Positions 15,607 to 25,741 are shown, counted from the stretch's first letter. The stretch is 64,000 nt of DNA from Merdimmobilis hominis (GCF_021109255.1 NZ_JAJODG010000003.1), one strand, 5' to 3'. A program made the numbers and translations. The notes: generated by a model not told the origin, from the letters alone.

Positions 15607-17274
15607 TTAAAACAGTCCGCGGATGCTGCCCTGTTCGTCTACATCAATTTTACAGGCGGCAGGCTGTTTTGGCAAGCCCGGCATGGTCATAATATCACCG
15701 GTGAGCAGCACCACAAACCCGGCCCCGGCAGAGAGGCGGGCCTCCTTCACCGTAATGGTGAAGCCGGTGGGCCGGCCCAGCAGGGAGGGGTCGTCGGACA
15801 GGGAGTACTGGGTCTTGGCTACGCAGATGGGCAGATCCCCTTTTCCAAGGGTGGTGATATCCTTGATGGCTTTTTCCGCAGCGGGGGTGTAGTTGACCCC
15901 GTCGGCGCCGTAGATCTCCCGGGCGATGATGGCCATCTTTTCCTTGATGGGCAGCTTCTCATCGTAGAGGAAGCGGAAGGAACTTTCCTCCTCGCAGGCG
16001 GCAACTACCTTGTTGGCCAGGTCGATGGCCCCTTCGCCGCCTTTGGCGAAATGTTCGCAGAGGGAGAAGGGGACCCCTTTCTGGGTCAGGAAATCGGTGA
16101 GGAAGGAGATCTCCGCCTCGGTGTCGGTGTAAAAGCGGTTGATGGCCACCACCACCGGCACGCCGAATTTATGCAGGTTGTCGATGTGGGCTTCCAGGTT
16201 GGAGACGCCTTTTTTCAGGGCGTCCACATTCTCCTGGGAGACCTCCTTTTTGGGCACGCCGCCGTTGTACTTCAGCGCCCGCATGGTGGCCACCAGCACG
16301 ATGGCAGAGGGGGCCAGTCCGGCGTACCGGCATTTGATGTCCAGGAATTTCTCCGCGCCCAGGTCGGAGCCGAAGCCGGCCTCGGTGATGCAGTAATCCC
16401 CCAGCTTGAGGGCCAGCTTGGTGGCCCGCACCGAGTTGCACCCGTGGGCGATGTTGGCGAAGGGGCCGCCGTGCATCAGGGCGGGGGTGTTCTCCAGGGT
16501 TTGGACCAGGTTGGGCTTCAAGGCGTCTTTGAGCAGAGCTGCCATGGCACCGTGGGCCTCCAGATCGCGGCAGTAGACCGGCTCGCCGGAGAGGTTGTAG
16601 GCGATGAGGATGTCACCCAGCCGTTTTTTTAGGTCGGCAAGGTCGGCAGCCAGGCAGAGGATGGCCATGACCTCGCTGGCCACGGTGATCTGGAACCCAT
16701 CCTCCCGGGGCATGCCGTTGGGCTTGCCGCCCAGGCCCACCACCACCTGGCGCAGTGCCCGGTCATTCATGTCCATGCAGCGTTTAAAGAGGATGCGCCG
16801 GGGGTCGATGGAAAGGGTGTTGCCCTGCTGCAGGTGGTTGTCGATCATGGCGCAGAGCAGGTTGTTGGCTGCGGTGATGGCGTGCATATCCCCGGTGAAA
16901 TGGAGGTTGATGTCCTCCATGGGAACCACCTGGGAGTAGCCGCCTCCGGCTGCGCCCCCCTTGACCCCGAACACCGGGCCCAGGGAGGGCTCCCGCAGGG
17001 CGATGACGGCGTTTTTGCCAATGCGGTGCATGGCCTGTCCCAGGCCGACGGTGGTGGTGGTTTTGCCTTCCCCGGCGGGGGTGGGGTTGATGGCGGTGAC
17101 CAGCACCAGTTTGCCGTCTTTGCGGCCCTCCAAGCGGGAGAAAATCCCCTCGGAGAGTTTTGCTTTGTAGCGGCCGTAGGGCTCCAGCTCCTCGGGGAGC
17201 ACGCCCAGGCGTTCTGCGATGTCGGCGATTGGCAGCATGGTGCACTGCTGCGCGATTTCGATGTCAGTGAGCAT
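15607..17274 (-). CDS. fhs: formate--tetrahydrofolate ligase
   Basis: 555 residues, family length. PTPAGEGKTTTTVGL is the ATP-binding loop; EPSLGPVFGVKGGAAGGG and the late GFVVLLTGDIMTMPGLP are conserved. It forms 10-formyl-THF from formate, ATP and THF, used for purine synthesis and, in acetogens, for the Wood-Ljungdahl path. No other C1-pathway gene is adjacent, so a biosynthetic role is the simplest reading. AAAGGAG precedes the ATG; divergent from the rodA-type gene. Confidence 0.96.
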   Translation of the reverse strand: MLTDIEIAQQCTMLPIADIAERLGVLPEELEPYGRYKAKLSEGIFSRLEGRKDGKLVLVTAINPTPAGEGKTTTTVGLGQAMHRIGKNAVIALREPSLGPVFGVKGGAAGGGYSQVVPMEDINLHFTGDMHAITAANNLLCAMIDNHLQQGNTLSIDPRRILFKRCMDMNDRALRQVVVGLGGKPNGMPREDGFQITVASEVMAILCLAADLADLKKRLGDILIAYNLSGEPVYCRDLEAHGAMAALLKDALKPNLVQTLENTPALMHGGPFANIAHGCNSVRATKLALKLGDYCITEAGFGSDLGAEKFLDIKCRYAGLAPSAIVLVATMRALKYNGGVPKKEVSQENVDALKKGVSNLEAHIDNLHKFGVPVVVAINRFYTDTEAEISFLTDFLTQKGVPFSLCEHFAKGGEGAIDLANKVVAACEEESSFRFLYDEKLPIKEKMAIIAREIYGADGVNYTPAAEKAIKDITTLGKGDLPICVAKTQYSLSDDPSLLGRPTGFTITVKEARLSAGAGFVVLLTGDIMTMPGLPKQPAACKIDVDEQGSIRGLF

Positions 17275-17400
17275 ATGGTTTCTCCTTTGTTCTCTCCCTG
17301 GATAGGGAGGCGTTCTTATGTTTGAGTATAGCAGGAAACCCCAAAAAGTGCTATGGGGGAATTCCCATTTTTCACCGGGCGGGAAGATTTTCGGAAAAAC

Positions 17401-17429
17401 TTGCAGGGAATGGGTTTACCCACTATAAT
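17401..17429 (+). promoter_or_regulatory. sigma-A promoter for the rodA-type gene
   Basis: TTGCAG, 17 bases, perfect TATAAT. It gives a leader of about 110 nt. The 270-base stretch 17275-17544 holds this promoter and the (unlocated) fhs promoter; nothing else was seen. Confidence 0.75.
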
Positions 17430-17544
17430 AAAAATAGCGAAACCGCCGGATCGGGCTGCCGTTTTCCTTGGAGTGGGGAAGCGGCCCGCGACACCCCAAT
17501 TTGTGAAAACCGAAGGCGCTGCCTTTGGGGGAGGACCCAATACG

Positions 17545-18675
17545 ATGAAACGAGTTTTTTCCGCAGTCTATGGGTATCTGCGGGATACCGATAAACTGTA
17601 CTATGCCCTCTGCCTCTCCTGCACTGCACTCTCCGTTGTGCTCCTGCTGGGGATGTATGAAGCGGGCTTTTTTACCCGGATGCGCCTGGTCTACACCCAG
17701 CTGTTGGCGGCGGGCATCGGCCTTCTGGGGGCGGTGATCCTCTCCAAAATGGATTACCACACCATCGCCAAACTGTGGAAGCTCCATGTCCCTTTGGCCT
17801 ATACCTTGGTGCTGATGACCTTCCTCTTCGGCACTGGGCGGGATGGGGTGGATGACCAGGCCTGGCTGCCTATCCCCTTTATCGGAGGGACTATCCAGCC
17901 CTCAGAGTTTTTGAAGATCAGCTTTATTGTGGCCTTTGCCCTCCATTTGTCAGAGGTGCAGAACGAAATCAACAACCCCAAGGTGCTGGCCACTTTGGTG
18001 GCCCATGGGGCGGCTCCCATTCTGCTGGTGATGCTCCAGGGGGACCACGGCACGGCCTTGGTCTTTCTGGTGATCTTCGCCGCCATGCTGTTTGTGGCGG
18101 GCATCCACTGGAAGTATATCTTTATGGCGGCGGGCAGTGCCGTCGCCCTTCTGCCCATTGTCTGGTTCTTTATTATGGATGAAGACAAGCGAATGCGGGT
18201 GCGGGTGATGCTCAACCCGGCTCTTGACCCCCAGAACACCGGGTGGCAGCAGCTCACCGGGCGGATCGCCATCGGCTCTGGCCGGATGTGGGGGGTGGGC
18301 ATCTTTGCCGATAAGCACCAGTATGTGCCGGAGATTTACAACGACTTCATCTTCTCCTTTATAGGGGAGGCGCTGGGGTTTGTCGGTACGCTGGTGGTAA
18401 TTTTCCTGCTGTGCGGCATCTGTGGCAAGGCACTGCTCACCGGCGGTCTGGCCGGGGATTACCTGGGCCGGTATATCTGCGTGGGCGTCTTTGCCATGAT
18501 GGCCTTCCAAGTGGTTGTCAACATCGGCATGAACATCGGCCTGATGCCGGTGGTGGGCATCACCCTGCCTTTTTTCTCCTCCGGCGGCAGTTCCCTGCTG
18601 TCCAACTACCTGGCTATGGGGCTGGTGCTCAGCGTGTATATGGGCAGCAAGCCCAATTTGTTCAGCAAGCGGTGA
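17545..18675 (+). CDS. rodA: SEDS-family glycosyltransferase (RodA/FtsW/SpoVE type)
   Basis: 376 residues with about ten membrane helices. GWQQLTGRIAIGSGRMWGVG, QYVPEIYNDFIFSFIGEALGF and LPFFSSGGSSLL are SEDS signatures, and the PSEFLKI stretch contains the conserved Glu. SEDS proteins polymerise lipid II into glycan chains together with a class B PBP. The subtype (RodA for elongation, SpoVE/FtsW for septum) cannot be fixed from sequence; no partner PBP is adjacent. Start chosen at the ATG with GGGGGAGG ten bases upstream; the 64-codon upstream extension is non-coding leader. Confidence 0.87.
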   Translation: MKRVFSAVYGYLRDTDKLYYALCLSCTALSVVLLLGMYEAGFFTRMRLVYTQLLAAGIGLLGAVILSKMDYHTIAKLWKLHVPLAYTLVLMTFLFGTGRDGVDDQAWLPIPFIGGTIQPSEFLKISFIVAFALHLSEVQNEINNPKVLATLVAHGAAPILLVMLQGDHGTALVFLVIFAAMLFVAGIHWKYIFMAAGSAVALLPIVWFFIMDEDKRMRVRVMLNPALDPQNTGWQQLTGRIAIGSGRMWGVGIFADKHQYVPEIYNDFIFSFIGEALGFVGTLVVIFLLCGICGKALLTGGLAGDYLGRYICVGVFAMMAFQVVVNIGMNIGLMPVVGITLPFFSSGGSSLLSNYLAMGLVLSVYMGSKPNLFSKR

Positions 18676-18682
18676 TATGCAG

Positions 18683-18715
18683 TCCAGCGGGGGCTTTAAG
18701 CCTCCGCTGTTTTTC
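18683..18715 (+). terminator. terminator of the rodA-type gene
   Basis: CAGCGGGGGC / GCCTCCGCTG hairpin with TTTTT after it. Confidence 0.8.
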
Positions 18716-18815
18716 CATGGCAGAGAAAAGCCCACCATTTTTCCCGTTTGCACCGGGCGGATTTGTTATTTTTCACGAGACTGTTCATATAATTGACTGA
18801 AACGGGAAAATTCCC

Positions 18816-18844
18816 TTGAAAAAAATGCCGAAACTTGCAATAAT
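18816..18844 (+). promoter_or_regulatory. sigma-A promoter for glmU
   Basis: TTGAAA, 17 bases, AATAAT. In the leader a perfect hairpin CCGCATGG/CCATGCGG (18878-18903) precedes the ribosome site and could affect translation. Confidence 0.6.
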
Positions 18845-18939
18845 AGTGGATGTAGAGGTATCCACCTACAACCAAAACCGCATGGGAAGGCATTGCCATG
18901 CGGCAATTTTATCCCAATCACCAAAAGGGGCGTGTTAGT

Positions 18940-20322
18940 TTGCAGGATGTTTGCGCCATCATTCTGGCGGCCGGAGACGGCAAGCGGATGAAATCCAAAT
19001 CCTCCAAGGTGCTGTGCGAGGTACTGTTTAAACCCATGCTAAAATGGGTGTTGGACAGCTGTTTTGCCTCGGGGATTGAAACGGTGTGCACCGTGGTGTC
19101 AGACCATGCAAAGGACGTGCTGGCCATTGTGCCGGAAAACTGTGCCATCGCGGTGCAGAAGGAGCGCAGGGGTACAGGCCACGCTGTGATGATGGCCCGT
19201 GAGTTTCTGGAATCCAATGTGGATGGGGACGTCCTCCTCCTGTATGGGGACACCCCGTTTGTGGACGAGGAGACCATCCGTGCAGCCTATGAGGTCCACC
19301 GGGCTGGGGGGAATGCCGTCACCGTTGTGACAGCGGACCTGGAGCAGCCCCGCGGCTATGGCCGGATCCTGCGGCAGGATGGGAAATTCTCCGCCATTGT
19401 GGAGGAGAAAGACGCCACCGAGGAGCAGCGGGCTATCCGGGAGATCAATTCTGGGATCTACTGGTTCCGAACCGCCTTCCTGTTGGAGGCGCTGAACCGG
19501 ATCACCTGCGACAACGCCGCCGGTGAATACTATATCACCGATACAGTTGCCATTGCCAAGGGGATGGGCCAGCCAGTGGGGGTGTACCGGTCCCCCCGGG
19601 CGGATGTGGTGCTGGGCGCCAACGACCGCAAGGGCCTTCACCAGCTCAACGAGACTGCCCGGATGCGGGTGCTGGAAAAGCTGATGGATCTTGGGGTTGA
19701 CATCCCCTTCACCGATGGGGTGGTGATCTCACCGGACGCGGTGATCGGCGCCGATACCCGCATCCTGCCGGGGACGGTTATCAAAGGCAAGACCCGCATC
19801 GGCGAGGGCTGCGAGATCGGCCCCAACACCGAGTTGAACAACTGCCGCATCGGTGAAGGGGTGCGGGTCCACTCCTCCCTTTTGGAGGACAGCACGGTGG
19901 GAGATGGGGCGCGCATCGGACCATTTGCCCATCTGCGGCCCGGCACCACCCTACAGGCCGGCGTTAAAGTGGGAAATTTTGTGGAAGTGAAAAACTCGGT
20001 GGTGGGGGAGAAAACCTCCATCGCCCACCTGACTTACATCGGAGACAGCGATGTGGGCGCAGGGGTCAACTTTGGCTGCGGGGTAGTTACCGCCAACTAC
20101 GACGGTGCGAAAAAACACCGCACTGTGGTGGGGGATGGCGCTTTTATCTGCTGCAACACCAATTTGATTGCCCCTGTCACTTTGGGGGAGGGCTGCATCA
20201 CTGGCGCCGGTACCACCGTCACCGATGACGTACCCCCCTATGCCTTGGCCATTGGCCGCCAGAGGCAGGAGAATAAGGAAAATTGGGCCAAGGAAAAAGG
20301 AAAATACCGGAAAAAACAGTAG
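18940..20322 (+). CDS. glmU: bifunctional UDP-GlcNAc pyrophosphorylase / GlcN-1-P acetyltransferase
   Basis: 460 residues. N-terminal uridyltransferase: ILAAGDGKRMKS, YGDTPF, EEKDAT and EINSGIYWF. C-terminal left-handed beta-helix (from about 250) with hexapeptide repeats such as IGPFAHLRPGT and the active-site region GDSDVGAGVNFGCG. It makes UDP-GlcNAc for peptidoglycan. TTG start favoured by AAAAGGGGCG about eight bases before it and by the family's short N-terminus; an ATG 14 codons upstream lies within a hairpin. Followed by prs, pth and mfd on the same strand. Confidence 0.93.
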   Translation: MQDVCAIILAAGDGKRMKSKSSKVLCEVLFKPMLKWVLDSCFASGIETVCTVVSDHAKDVLAIVPENCAIAVQKERRGTGHAVMMAREFLESNVDGDVLLLYGDTPFVDEETIRAAYEVHRAGGNAVTVVTADLEQPRGYGRILRQDGKFSAIVEEKDATEEQRAIREINSGIYWFRTAFLLEALNRITCDNAAGEYYITDTVAIAKGMGQPVGVYRSPRADVVLGANDRKGLHQLNETARMRVLEKLMDLGVDIPFTDGVVISPDAVIGADTRILPGTVIKGKTRIGEGCEIGPNTELNNCRIGEGVRVHSSLLEDSTVGDGARIGPFAHLRPGTTLQAGVKVGNFVEVKNSVVGEKTSIAHLTYIGDSDVGAGVNFGCGVVTANYDGAKKHRTVVGDGAFICCNTNLIAPVTLGEGCITGAGTTVTDDVPPYALAIGRQRQENKENWAKEKGKYRKKQ

Positions 20323-20374
20323 GCTGCCAACCTGGAGTCCCAAGGTGGTCAATATAAAAAAGGAGTTTAGTAAA

Positions 20375-21337
20375 ATGAATCTGCATGGCAAGGACATTAA
20401 GATTTTTACAGCGAATTCCAACCCTGATGTAGCGGCTGAAATTGCAAAACAGCTGAACCTCCCCTTGGGAGCTGCCGAGGTCAAAACCTTCTCCGACGGG
20501 GAAATCTCCGTCTCCATCAACGAATCGGTCCGCGGCTCTGACGTATTTGTGGTGCAGTCCACCTGCTCCCCCGTCAACGACCATTTGATGGAACTCTTGA
20601 TTATGATTGACGCCTTTAAGCGGGCTTCTGCCGGCCGGATCACCGCGGTGATGCCCTATTTTGGCTATGCCCGGCAGGACCGCAAGGCCAAGGCCCGCGA
20701 CCCGATCTCCGCCAAGCTGTGCGCCGATCTGATCACCGCCGCCGGTGCCGACCGGGTGCTGACCATGGACCTTCACGCCGCCCAGATCCAGGGCTTTTTT
20801 GACATCCCAGTGGACCATCTGCTGGGTGTTCCCCTGCTGGTCCCCTACTTCAAAGAGTATTTCAAAGACCTTCCCAAGGATGAGTTGGTGGTGGTTTCCC
20901 CCGACCTGGGTTCGGTGACCCGCGCCCGGAAGTTCGCCGAAAAATTTGACGCGCCCATCGCCATCATCGACAAGCGCCGTCCCAAAGCCAACGTCTCTGA
21001 GGTGATGAACATCATCGGCGAGGTCGCCGGCAAGACCTGCGTCATCGTGGATGACTTGATTGACACCGCCGGCACCCTGTGCAACGCCGCTGCCGCCCTG
21101 GTGGAAAAAGGCAGGGCCAAAAAGGTCATCGCCTGCGCCACCCACGGCGTCCTCTCCGGTCCAGCCATCGAGCGCCTGGAAAAGAGTGTCATCGACGAAC
21201 TGGTCATCCTGGACACCATCCCTCTCAACGACCGGACCCGCCATCCCATGATCAAGACCATTTCGGTGGCGCCTGTGTTTGCAGAGGCGATCGAGCGGAT
21301 TTATGAGGACAAACCGGTTTCCCCGCTGTTTGTGTAA
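20375..21337 (+). CDS. prs: ribose-phosphate pyrophosphokinase
   Basis: 320 residues. MPYFGYARQDRKAKARDP (ATP and flexible loop), TMDLHAAQIQGFF, and the PRPP loop VIVDDLIDTAGTL are diagnostic. Produces PRPP for nucleotide, His and Trp synthesis, and feeds Upp at 13.3 kb. ATG chosen with AAAAAGGAG eight bases upstream. The glmU-prs pairing is widely conserved in Firmicutes. Confidence 0.96.
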   Translation: MNLHGKDIKIFTANSNPDVAAEIAKQLNLPLGAAEVKTFSDGEISVSINESVRGSDVFVVQSTCSPVNDHLMELLIMIDAFKRASAGRITAVMPYFGYARQDRKAKARDPISAKLCADLITAAGADRVLTMDLHAAQIQGFFDIPVDHLLGVPLLVPYFKEYFKDLPKDELVVVSPDLGSVTRARKFAEKFDAPIAIIDKRRPKANVSEVMNIIGEVAGKTCVIVDDLIDTAGTLCNAAAALVEKGRAKKVIACATHGVLSGPAIERLEKSVIDELVILDTIPLNDRTRHPMIKTISVAPVFAEAIERIYEDKPVSPLFV

Positions 21338-21376
21338 TCACATCCATTCCCTTGTACATACTATTAAAACAATCGC

Positions 21377-21400
21377 GTATAAGCGGGGCAGGTCTCTGTC
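21377..21400 (+). promoter_or_regulatory. 10-bp hairpin in the prs-pth gap
   Basis: AGCGGGGCAG pairs with CTGTCCCGCT (one wobble) around a four-base loop. No T-tract follows, so it is not a simple terminator; it may protect mRNA ends or set pth expression. Confidence 0.4.
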
Positions 21401-21507
21401 CCGCTCATATGCTGTTTGGGGCAAAGGAGGTCACCATTCCTTTTCCGCCAGGAAAGGCCGTGGGAACCATCCCTTGCAAGTGCAGCAACGAAAGGAGGGA
21501 AACCCTG

Positions 21508-22125
21508 TTGTTTCCCAAAATCAAAGACTATTTCGGGGGATATACCCCCTCCGGCCCGGTGGAGTACATCGTCGCCGGCCTGGGCAACCCGGGCAAGGAG
21601 TATGAGAACACCCGCCACAACGCCGGCTACCTGGCGGTGGATTACATCAGCGCCAAACGGGGATTTCGGGTGGACAAACTCAAATTCAAATCCCTGTGCG
21701 GCGACACTATGATCGCCGGCAAGCGGGTCCTCTTCTTAAAGCCCACTACCTTTATGAATCTTTCCGGCGAAGCGGTGCGGGACGCCATGCAGTTCTACAA
21801 AATTCCCATCGAACGGGTGATTATACTATACGATGACATCTCGTTGGAGCCAGGGCACCTGCGCATTCGCCGCAAGGGGAGCGACGGGGGCCACAACGGG
21901 ATTAAAAACATCATCTATCTCACGGGAAAGGACACCTTCCCCCGGATCAAGATGGGGGTGGGCGCCAAGCCCCATCCCCAGTACGACCTGGCGGACTGGG
22001 TGCTGAGTAAGTTTTCCGCCGAGGAGCGAAAAGCCCTGGAATCCACCTTCGGCCATGCCAACGACGCCGTGGAGCTGATTGTGGACGGAAAGATTGACCA
22101 GGCGATGAACCAGTTTAATTCTTGA
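21508..22125 (+). CDS. pth: peptidyl-tRNA hydrolase
   Basis: 205 residues. AGLGNPGKEYENTRHNAGY carries the catalytic His; KPTTFMNLSGEAV, LYDDISLEPG and GSDGGHNGIK complete the active site. It recycles peptidyl-tRNA that falls off ribosomes. AAAGGAGG about eight bases before TTG fixes the start, and about 15 extra N-terminal residues precede the usual family start. Neighbour of mfd, as in many Firmicutes. Confidence 0.93.
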   Translation: MFPKIKDYFGGYTPSGPVEYIVAGLGNPGKEYENTRHNAGYLAVDYISAKRGFRVDKLKFKSLCGDTMIAGKRVLFLKPTTFMNLSGEAVRDAMQFYKIPIERVIILYDDISLEPGHLRIRRKGSDGGHNGIKNIIYLTGKDTFPRIKMGVGAKPHPQYDLADWVLSKFSAEERKALESTFGHANDAVELIVDGKIDQAMNQFNS

Positions 22126-22158
22126 CCAATTGTTTGCAACAGGAAAGGGGGCAAGGGG

Positions 22159-25100
22159 ATGAAGAATTTTTCTCGCATGCTGCTCAACCTCAAGGACTTT
22201 GCGGAGATCTGCGACAGCTTCGGAAGCGGCAGGACCCCGATGCTGGCAAGCGGCCTTTCCGGCATCCACAAAGCCCATTTTATCTATGCCATCACCCAAA
22301 TTATCGAGCGCCAGGGATTGGTGATCACCCCGGACGAACCCTCCGCCCTGCGTATCTGTGAGGATATCAACGCCTTTTTCGGCCCGGATCACCAGCAGAT
22401 GGCCTTTTATTACCCCGCCCGGGAGCTGACTTACCGGGATGTGGAGGGGGTAAGCCGGGAATATGAACACGCCCGGCTCAAGGTGCTGGGCCTTTTAAGC
22501 GGTGGGGACTGCCCCATTGTGGTGGCCTCCGCCGAGGCGGCCCTCCTGCACACCATGCCGCCTCAGGAGTTAAAAGCCCGGACGGTGGCCATCCACCCAG
22601 GGGAGAGTTTTTCCATGGAGGAGCTGGTGGCTCTCCTTCTCAAGGCCGGCTATGAGGGGCGGGAGCAGGTGGAAGGGGTGTGCCAATTCTCCCACCGGGG
22701 CGGCATCCTGGACTTTTACCCTCCCCAGAGCGCCGACCCCTACCGAGTGGAGTTTTGGGGGGATGAGGTGGACACCATCTGCCAGTTCAAGACCGATACC
22801 CAGCGCCGCAGCGAGGTGGTGGAGGAAGCGGTGATCACCCCCGCCCGAGAGGTGCTCTATGATTCCCCAGAGGGGTTCCGAAAAACCCTCTGCGCCATCC
22901 GGGACCGGCAGAAGGGCAAGGCCGGGGTGGCGGCCAAGGAGCACCTCCAGAAGGATATTGACCGGCTGGAAGGCGGCCTCACCCTCAATAGCATTGACAA
23001 GTACCTGCCGGTGGTCTATGAAAAACCGGCAACCCTCTTCGATTATTTCTCCGATGCAGCGCTGTTTGTCAGCGACCCCATCGGGGCCAAGGACGCCTTG
23101 AAAAACCTCCATTGGCAGCTCCAGGAGGATATCAAGATCATGCTGGAAGAGGGGATACTTTTCCCCGGCTGTACTGGTTACATCGGGGACTATGTGGATC
23201 TTCTCACCCAAATGGAGCGGTGGGACACCCTTATTCTGGATACTTTCACCCGCAACCTGGGGGAGATCCCCCTCAAGGGCCTGTACAACATCGAGGCAGT
23301 GCAGCTTTCGGTGTGGAGCGGGGAGTTTGACCTGCTCAAGGAGGATTTGACCGATTACTTGGGCCAGGAGTACTGCGCCATTGTCATGGCGGGCACCAAG
23401 CGGGCCGCCGCAGCCCTTACCGACGACCTGCAAAAGGCGGGCATCTCCGCCGATTATGTGGAGAATTTAAGCGAACTGCGCCGGGGCAAGGTGCTGGTCA
23501 CCGACGGGGCCCTCTCCGCCGGGTTTGAATACCCCCGGCTCAAGCTGGCGGTGATCACCCATGGCAGGGCGGCTGCCTCCGCCCCCCGCAAACACAAGGC
23601 GGCTAAAAAAGGAGATGCCATCAAGAGCCTGGCCGACCTGACTCCCGGCGATTACGTGGTCCATGTGGCCCACGGCATCGGGGTGTTTGAAGGCATCATC
23701 AAGCGGGACATCCACGGGGTGGTGAAGGACTACATCAAGATCCGCTACGCCGGCACCGATACCCTCTTTGTGCCGGTCACCCAGCTGGATCTGGTGAGTA
23801 AATACATCGGCGCCCGGGAGGACAGCGGGGTTAAGCTGAACAAGCTCAATTCGGTGGAGTGGAGCAAGACCCGCCAGCGGGTGAAAAAGGCGGTGGCCGA
23901 TATGGCCCAGGAGCTGATCCGCCTCTACTCCCAGAGGATGCAGCTGAAAGGGTACGCCTTTGGGCCGGACACCGACTGGCAGCGGGACTTTGAGGACCGC
24001 TTCCCCTATGAGGAGACCGACGACCAGCTGCGCTGCATTGACGAGATCAAGGCGGATATGGAGCGCCCGGTGCCCATGGACCGGCTTCTGTGCGGCGATG
24101 TGGGTTTCGGCAAGACCGAGGTGGCCATCCGGGCGGCATTTAAGGCGGTGATGGACGGCAAACAGGTGGCGGTGCTGGTGCCCACCACCATTTTGGCCTG
24201 GCAGCATTATCAGACCTTCCGCAACCGGATGAACGGTTTCCCCATCAAGGTGGAGGTCCTCTCCCGGTACCGCACCGCCAAGCAGCAGGAGGAGATCCTC
24301 CGGGAGCTGCGGCGGGGAGAGGTGGACATCATCATCGGCACTCACCGGGTGATCCAAAAGGATGTAACGTTTAAAGATTTGGGCTTGTGCATCATCGACG
24401 AGGAACAGCGGTTCGGGGTGGCCCACAAGGAGAAATTCAAGGAGATGCGGGGAGAAGTGGATGTGCTGACCTTGTCCGCCACCCCCATCCCCCGGACGTT
24501 AAACATGGCCATGAGCGGCATCCGGGATATGTCGGTTATCGAGGAGGCCCCCCAGGACCGCCACCCGGTCCAGACCTATGTATTGGAACACGACTGGGGC
24601 GTTTTGGGCGAGGCCATGCGCCGGGAGCTGCGCCGGGGCGGCCAGGTGTTCTATCTCCACAATCATGTGGAGTCCATCGACAGCTGCGCCTTTAAGATCC
24701 AGCAGATGCTCCCCGACGCCCGGGTGGTCTCCGCCCACGGCAAAATGGGGGAGGAACAGCTCTCCCGGGTGTGGAAGCAGCTCAACGACCACGAGATTGA
24801 TATTCTGGTCTGCACCACTATTATTGAGACGGGGGTGGACGTCTCCAACTGCAACACCCTCATCATTGAAAACGCCGACCGGATGGGCCTCTCCCAGCTG
24901 TATCAGCTGCGGGGGCGGGTGGGCCGCTCCAACCGGCGGGCTTTTGCCTACCTGACCTTTACCCGGGGCAAAGCCCTCTCGGATGTGGCCACCAAGCGTC
25001 TGGCCGCTATCCGGGAATTCACCAGCTTTGGCTCCGGCTTCCGCATCGCTATGCGGGATCTGGAGATCCGGGGTGCAGGCAACGTTCTGGGCGCCCAGCA

Positions 25101-25647
25101 GCATGGGCACATGGAGGCGGTGGGCTATGACATGTACCTGCGGCTCCTCTCCGAAGCGGTGGGGGAGCAGCGGGGGGAAGCCCCGCCCAAAACCAGCGCC
25201 GAGTGCATGGTGGATATCCGCATTGGCGCCCACATCCCCGAGGAGTATATCTCCAACCTCTCCCAGAGGATCGACATTTACAAGAAGATTGCCGCTATCC
25301 AGAACAAAGAGGACTCCATGGATGTGCTGGATGAGCTGATCGACCGGTTTGGCGACCCGCCCCAGGCGGTCAAGGGTTTGGTGGATGTGGCTTTGGTCCG
25401 CAACACTGCCGCGGGCCTGGGCATCAAGGAGATCAGCGAGCGGGGGGATGCGGTATGGCTCATCCCCGAGCAGCTGGACATGGAGCGGGTCTCGACCCTA
25501 GCGGCCAAACTCCCCGGCCGGGTGATGGTCAACGCGGGTGCGAAGCCATATATTACCGTCAAAATCCCCAAGGGCAAAAAGGCCCTGGACACCATCCGGG
25601 AAGCCCTTTCTGCCATGCAGCCGGAGGGTGCGGGAGTAGAGAAATAA
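22159..25647 (+). CDS. mfd: transcription-repair coupling factor
   Basis: 1162 residues, full length. UvrB-like N-terminal part (about 1-330) for UvrA contact, the RNA-polymerase interaction domain near 490-560 (TPGDYVVHVAHGIGVFEG), then an SF2 translocase: Walker A GDVGFGKTEVA, DEEQ box IDEEQRFG, LSATPIPRTLNMA, and QLRGRVGRSNR. The C-terminal TRCF domain closes it. Mfd removes stalled RNA polymerase from DNA lesions and recruits UvrA. ATG behind AAAGGGGGCAAGGGG. Confidence 0.97.
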   Translation: MKNFSRMLLNLKDFAEICDSFGSGRTPMLASGLSGIHKAHFIYAITQIIERQGLVITPDEPSALRICEDINAFFGPDHQQMAFYYPARELTYRDVEGVSREYEHARLKVLGLLSGGDCPIVVASAEAALLHTMPPQELKARTVAIHPGESFSMEELVALLLKAGYEGREQVEGVCQFSHRGGILDFYPPQSADPYRVEFWGDEVDTICQFKTDTQRRSEVVEEAVITPAREVLYDSPEGFRKTLCAIRDRQKGKAGVAAKEHLQKDIDRLEGGLTLNSIDKYLPVVYEKPATLFDYFSDAALFVSDPIGAKDALKNLHWQLQEDIKIMLEEGILFPGCTGYIGDYVDLLTQMERWDTLILDTFTRNLGEIPLKGLYNIEAVQLSVWSGEFDLLKEDLTDYLGQEYCAIVMAGTKRAAAALTDDLQKAGISADYVENLSELRRGKVLVTDGALSAGFEYPRLKLAVITHGRAAASAPRKHKAAKKGDAIKSLADLTPGDYVVHVAHGIGVFEGIIKRDIHGVVKDYIKIRYAGTDTLFVPVTQLDLVSKYIGAREDSGVKLNKLNSVEWSKTRQRVKKAVADMAQELIRLYSQRMQLKGYAFGPDTDWQRDFEDRFPYEETDDQLRCIDEIKADMERPVPMDRLLCGDVGFGKTEVAIRAAFKAVMDGKQVAVLVPTTILAWQHYQTFRNRMNGFPIKVEVLSRYRTAKQQEEILRELRRGEVDIIIGTHRVIQKDVTFKDLGLCIIDEEQRFGVAHKEKFKEMRGEVDVLTLSATPIPRTLNMAMSGIRDMSVIEEAPQDRHPVQTYVLEHDWGVLGEAMRRELRRGGQVFYLHNHVESIDSCAFKIQQMLPDARVVSAHGKMGEEQLSRVWKQLNDHEIDILVCTTIIETGVDVSNCNTLIIENADRMGLSQLYQLRGRVGRSNRRAFAYLTFTRGKALSDVATKRLAAIREFTSFGSGFRIAMRDLEIRGAGNVLGAQQHGHMEAVGYDMYLRLLSEAVGEQRGEAPPKTSAECMVDIRIGAHIPEEYISNLSQRIDIYKKIAAIQNKEDSMDVLDELIDRFGDPPQAVKGLVDVALVRNTAAGLGIKEISERGDAVWLIPEQLDMERVSTLAAKLPGRVMVNAGAKPYITVKIPKGKKALDTIREALSAMQPEGAGVEK

Positions 25648-25732
25648 GGTTGGTTTCTTTTGTCCCCTTTTCTTTTTCCAAAGAAAAGGAGGGGGTGTTT
25701 ACAGAATTCCTATAGATTTCCCTTTTGGGGGA

Positions 25733-25741
25733 TGGTATAAT
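25733..25741 (+). promoter_or_regulatory. extended -10 promoter for the PrsA-like lipoprotein
   Basis: TG, one base, TATAAT. Start predicted near 25748, about 100 nt before the gene, so the lipoprotein can be made apart from mfd. Confidence 0.6.

Noticed and set aside
15460..16632. 390-codon plus-strand frame antisense to fhs
   Set aside because: Runs opposite to a clear formate-THF ligase gene; low-complexity Gly/Val/His translation.
17353..17544. N-terminal extension of the rodA-type gene
   Set aside because: The extension covers the promoter; the ATG at 17545 has the proper ribosome site and begins the membrane protein.
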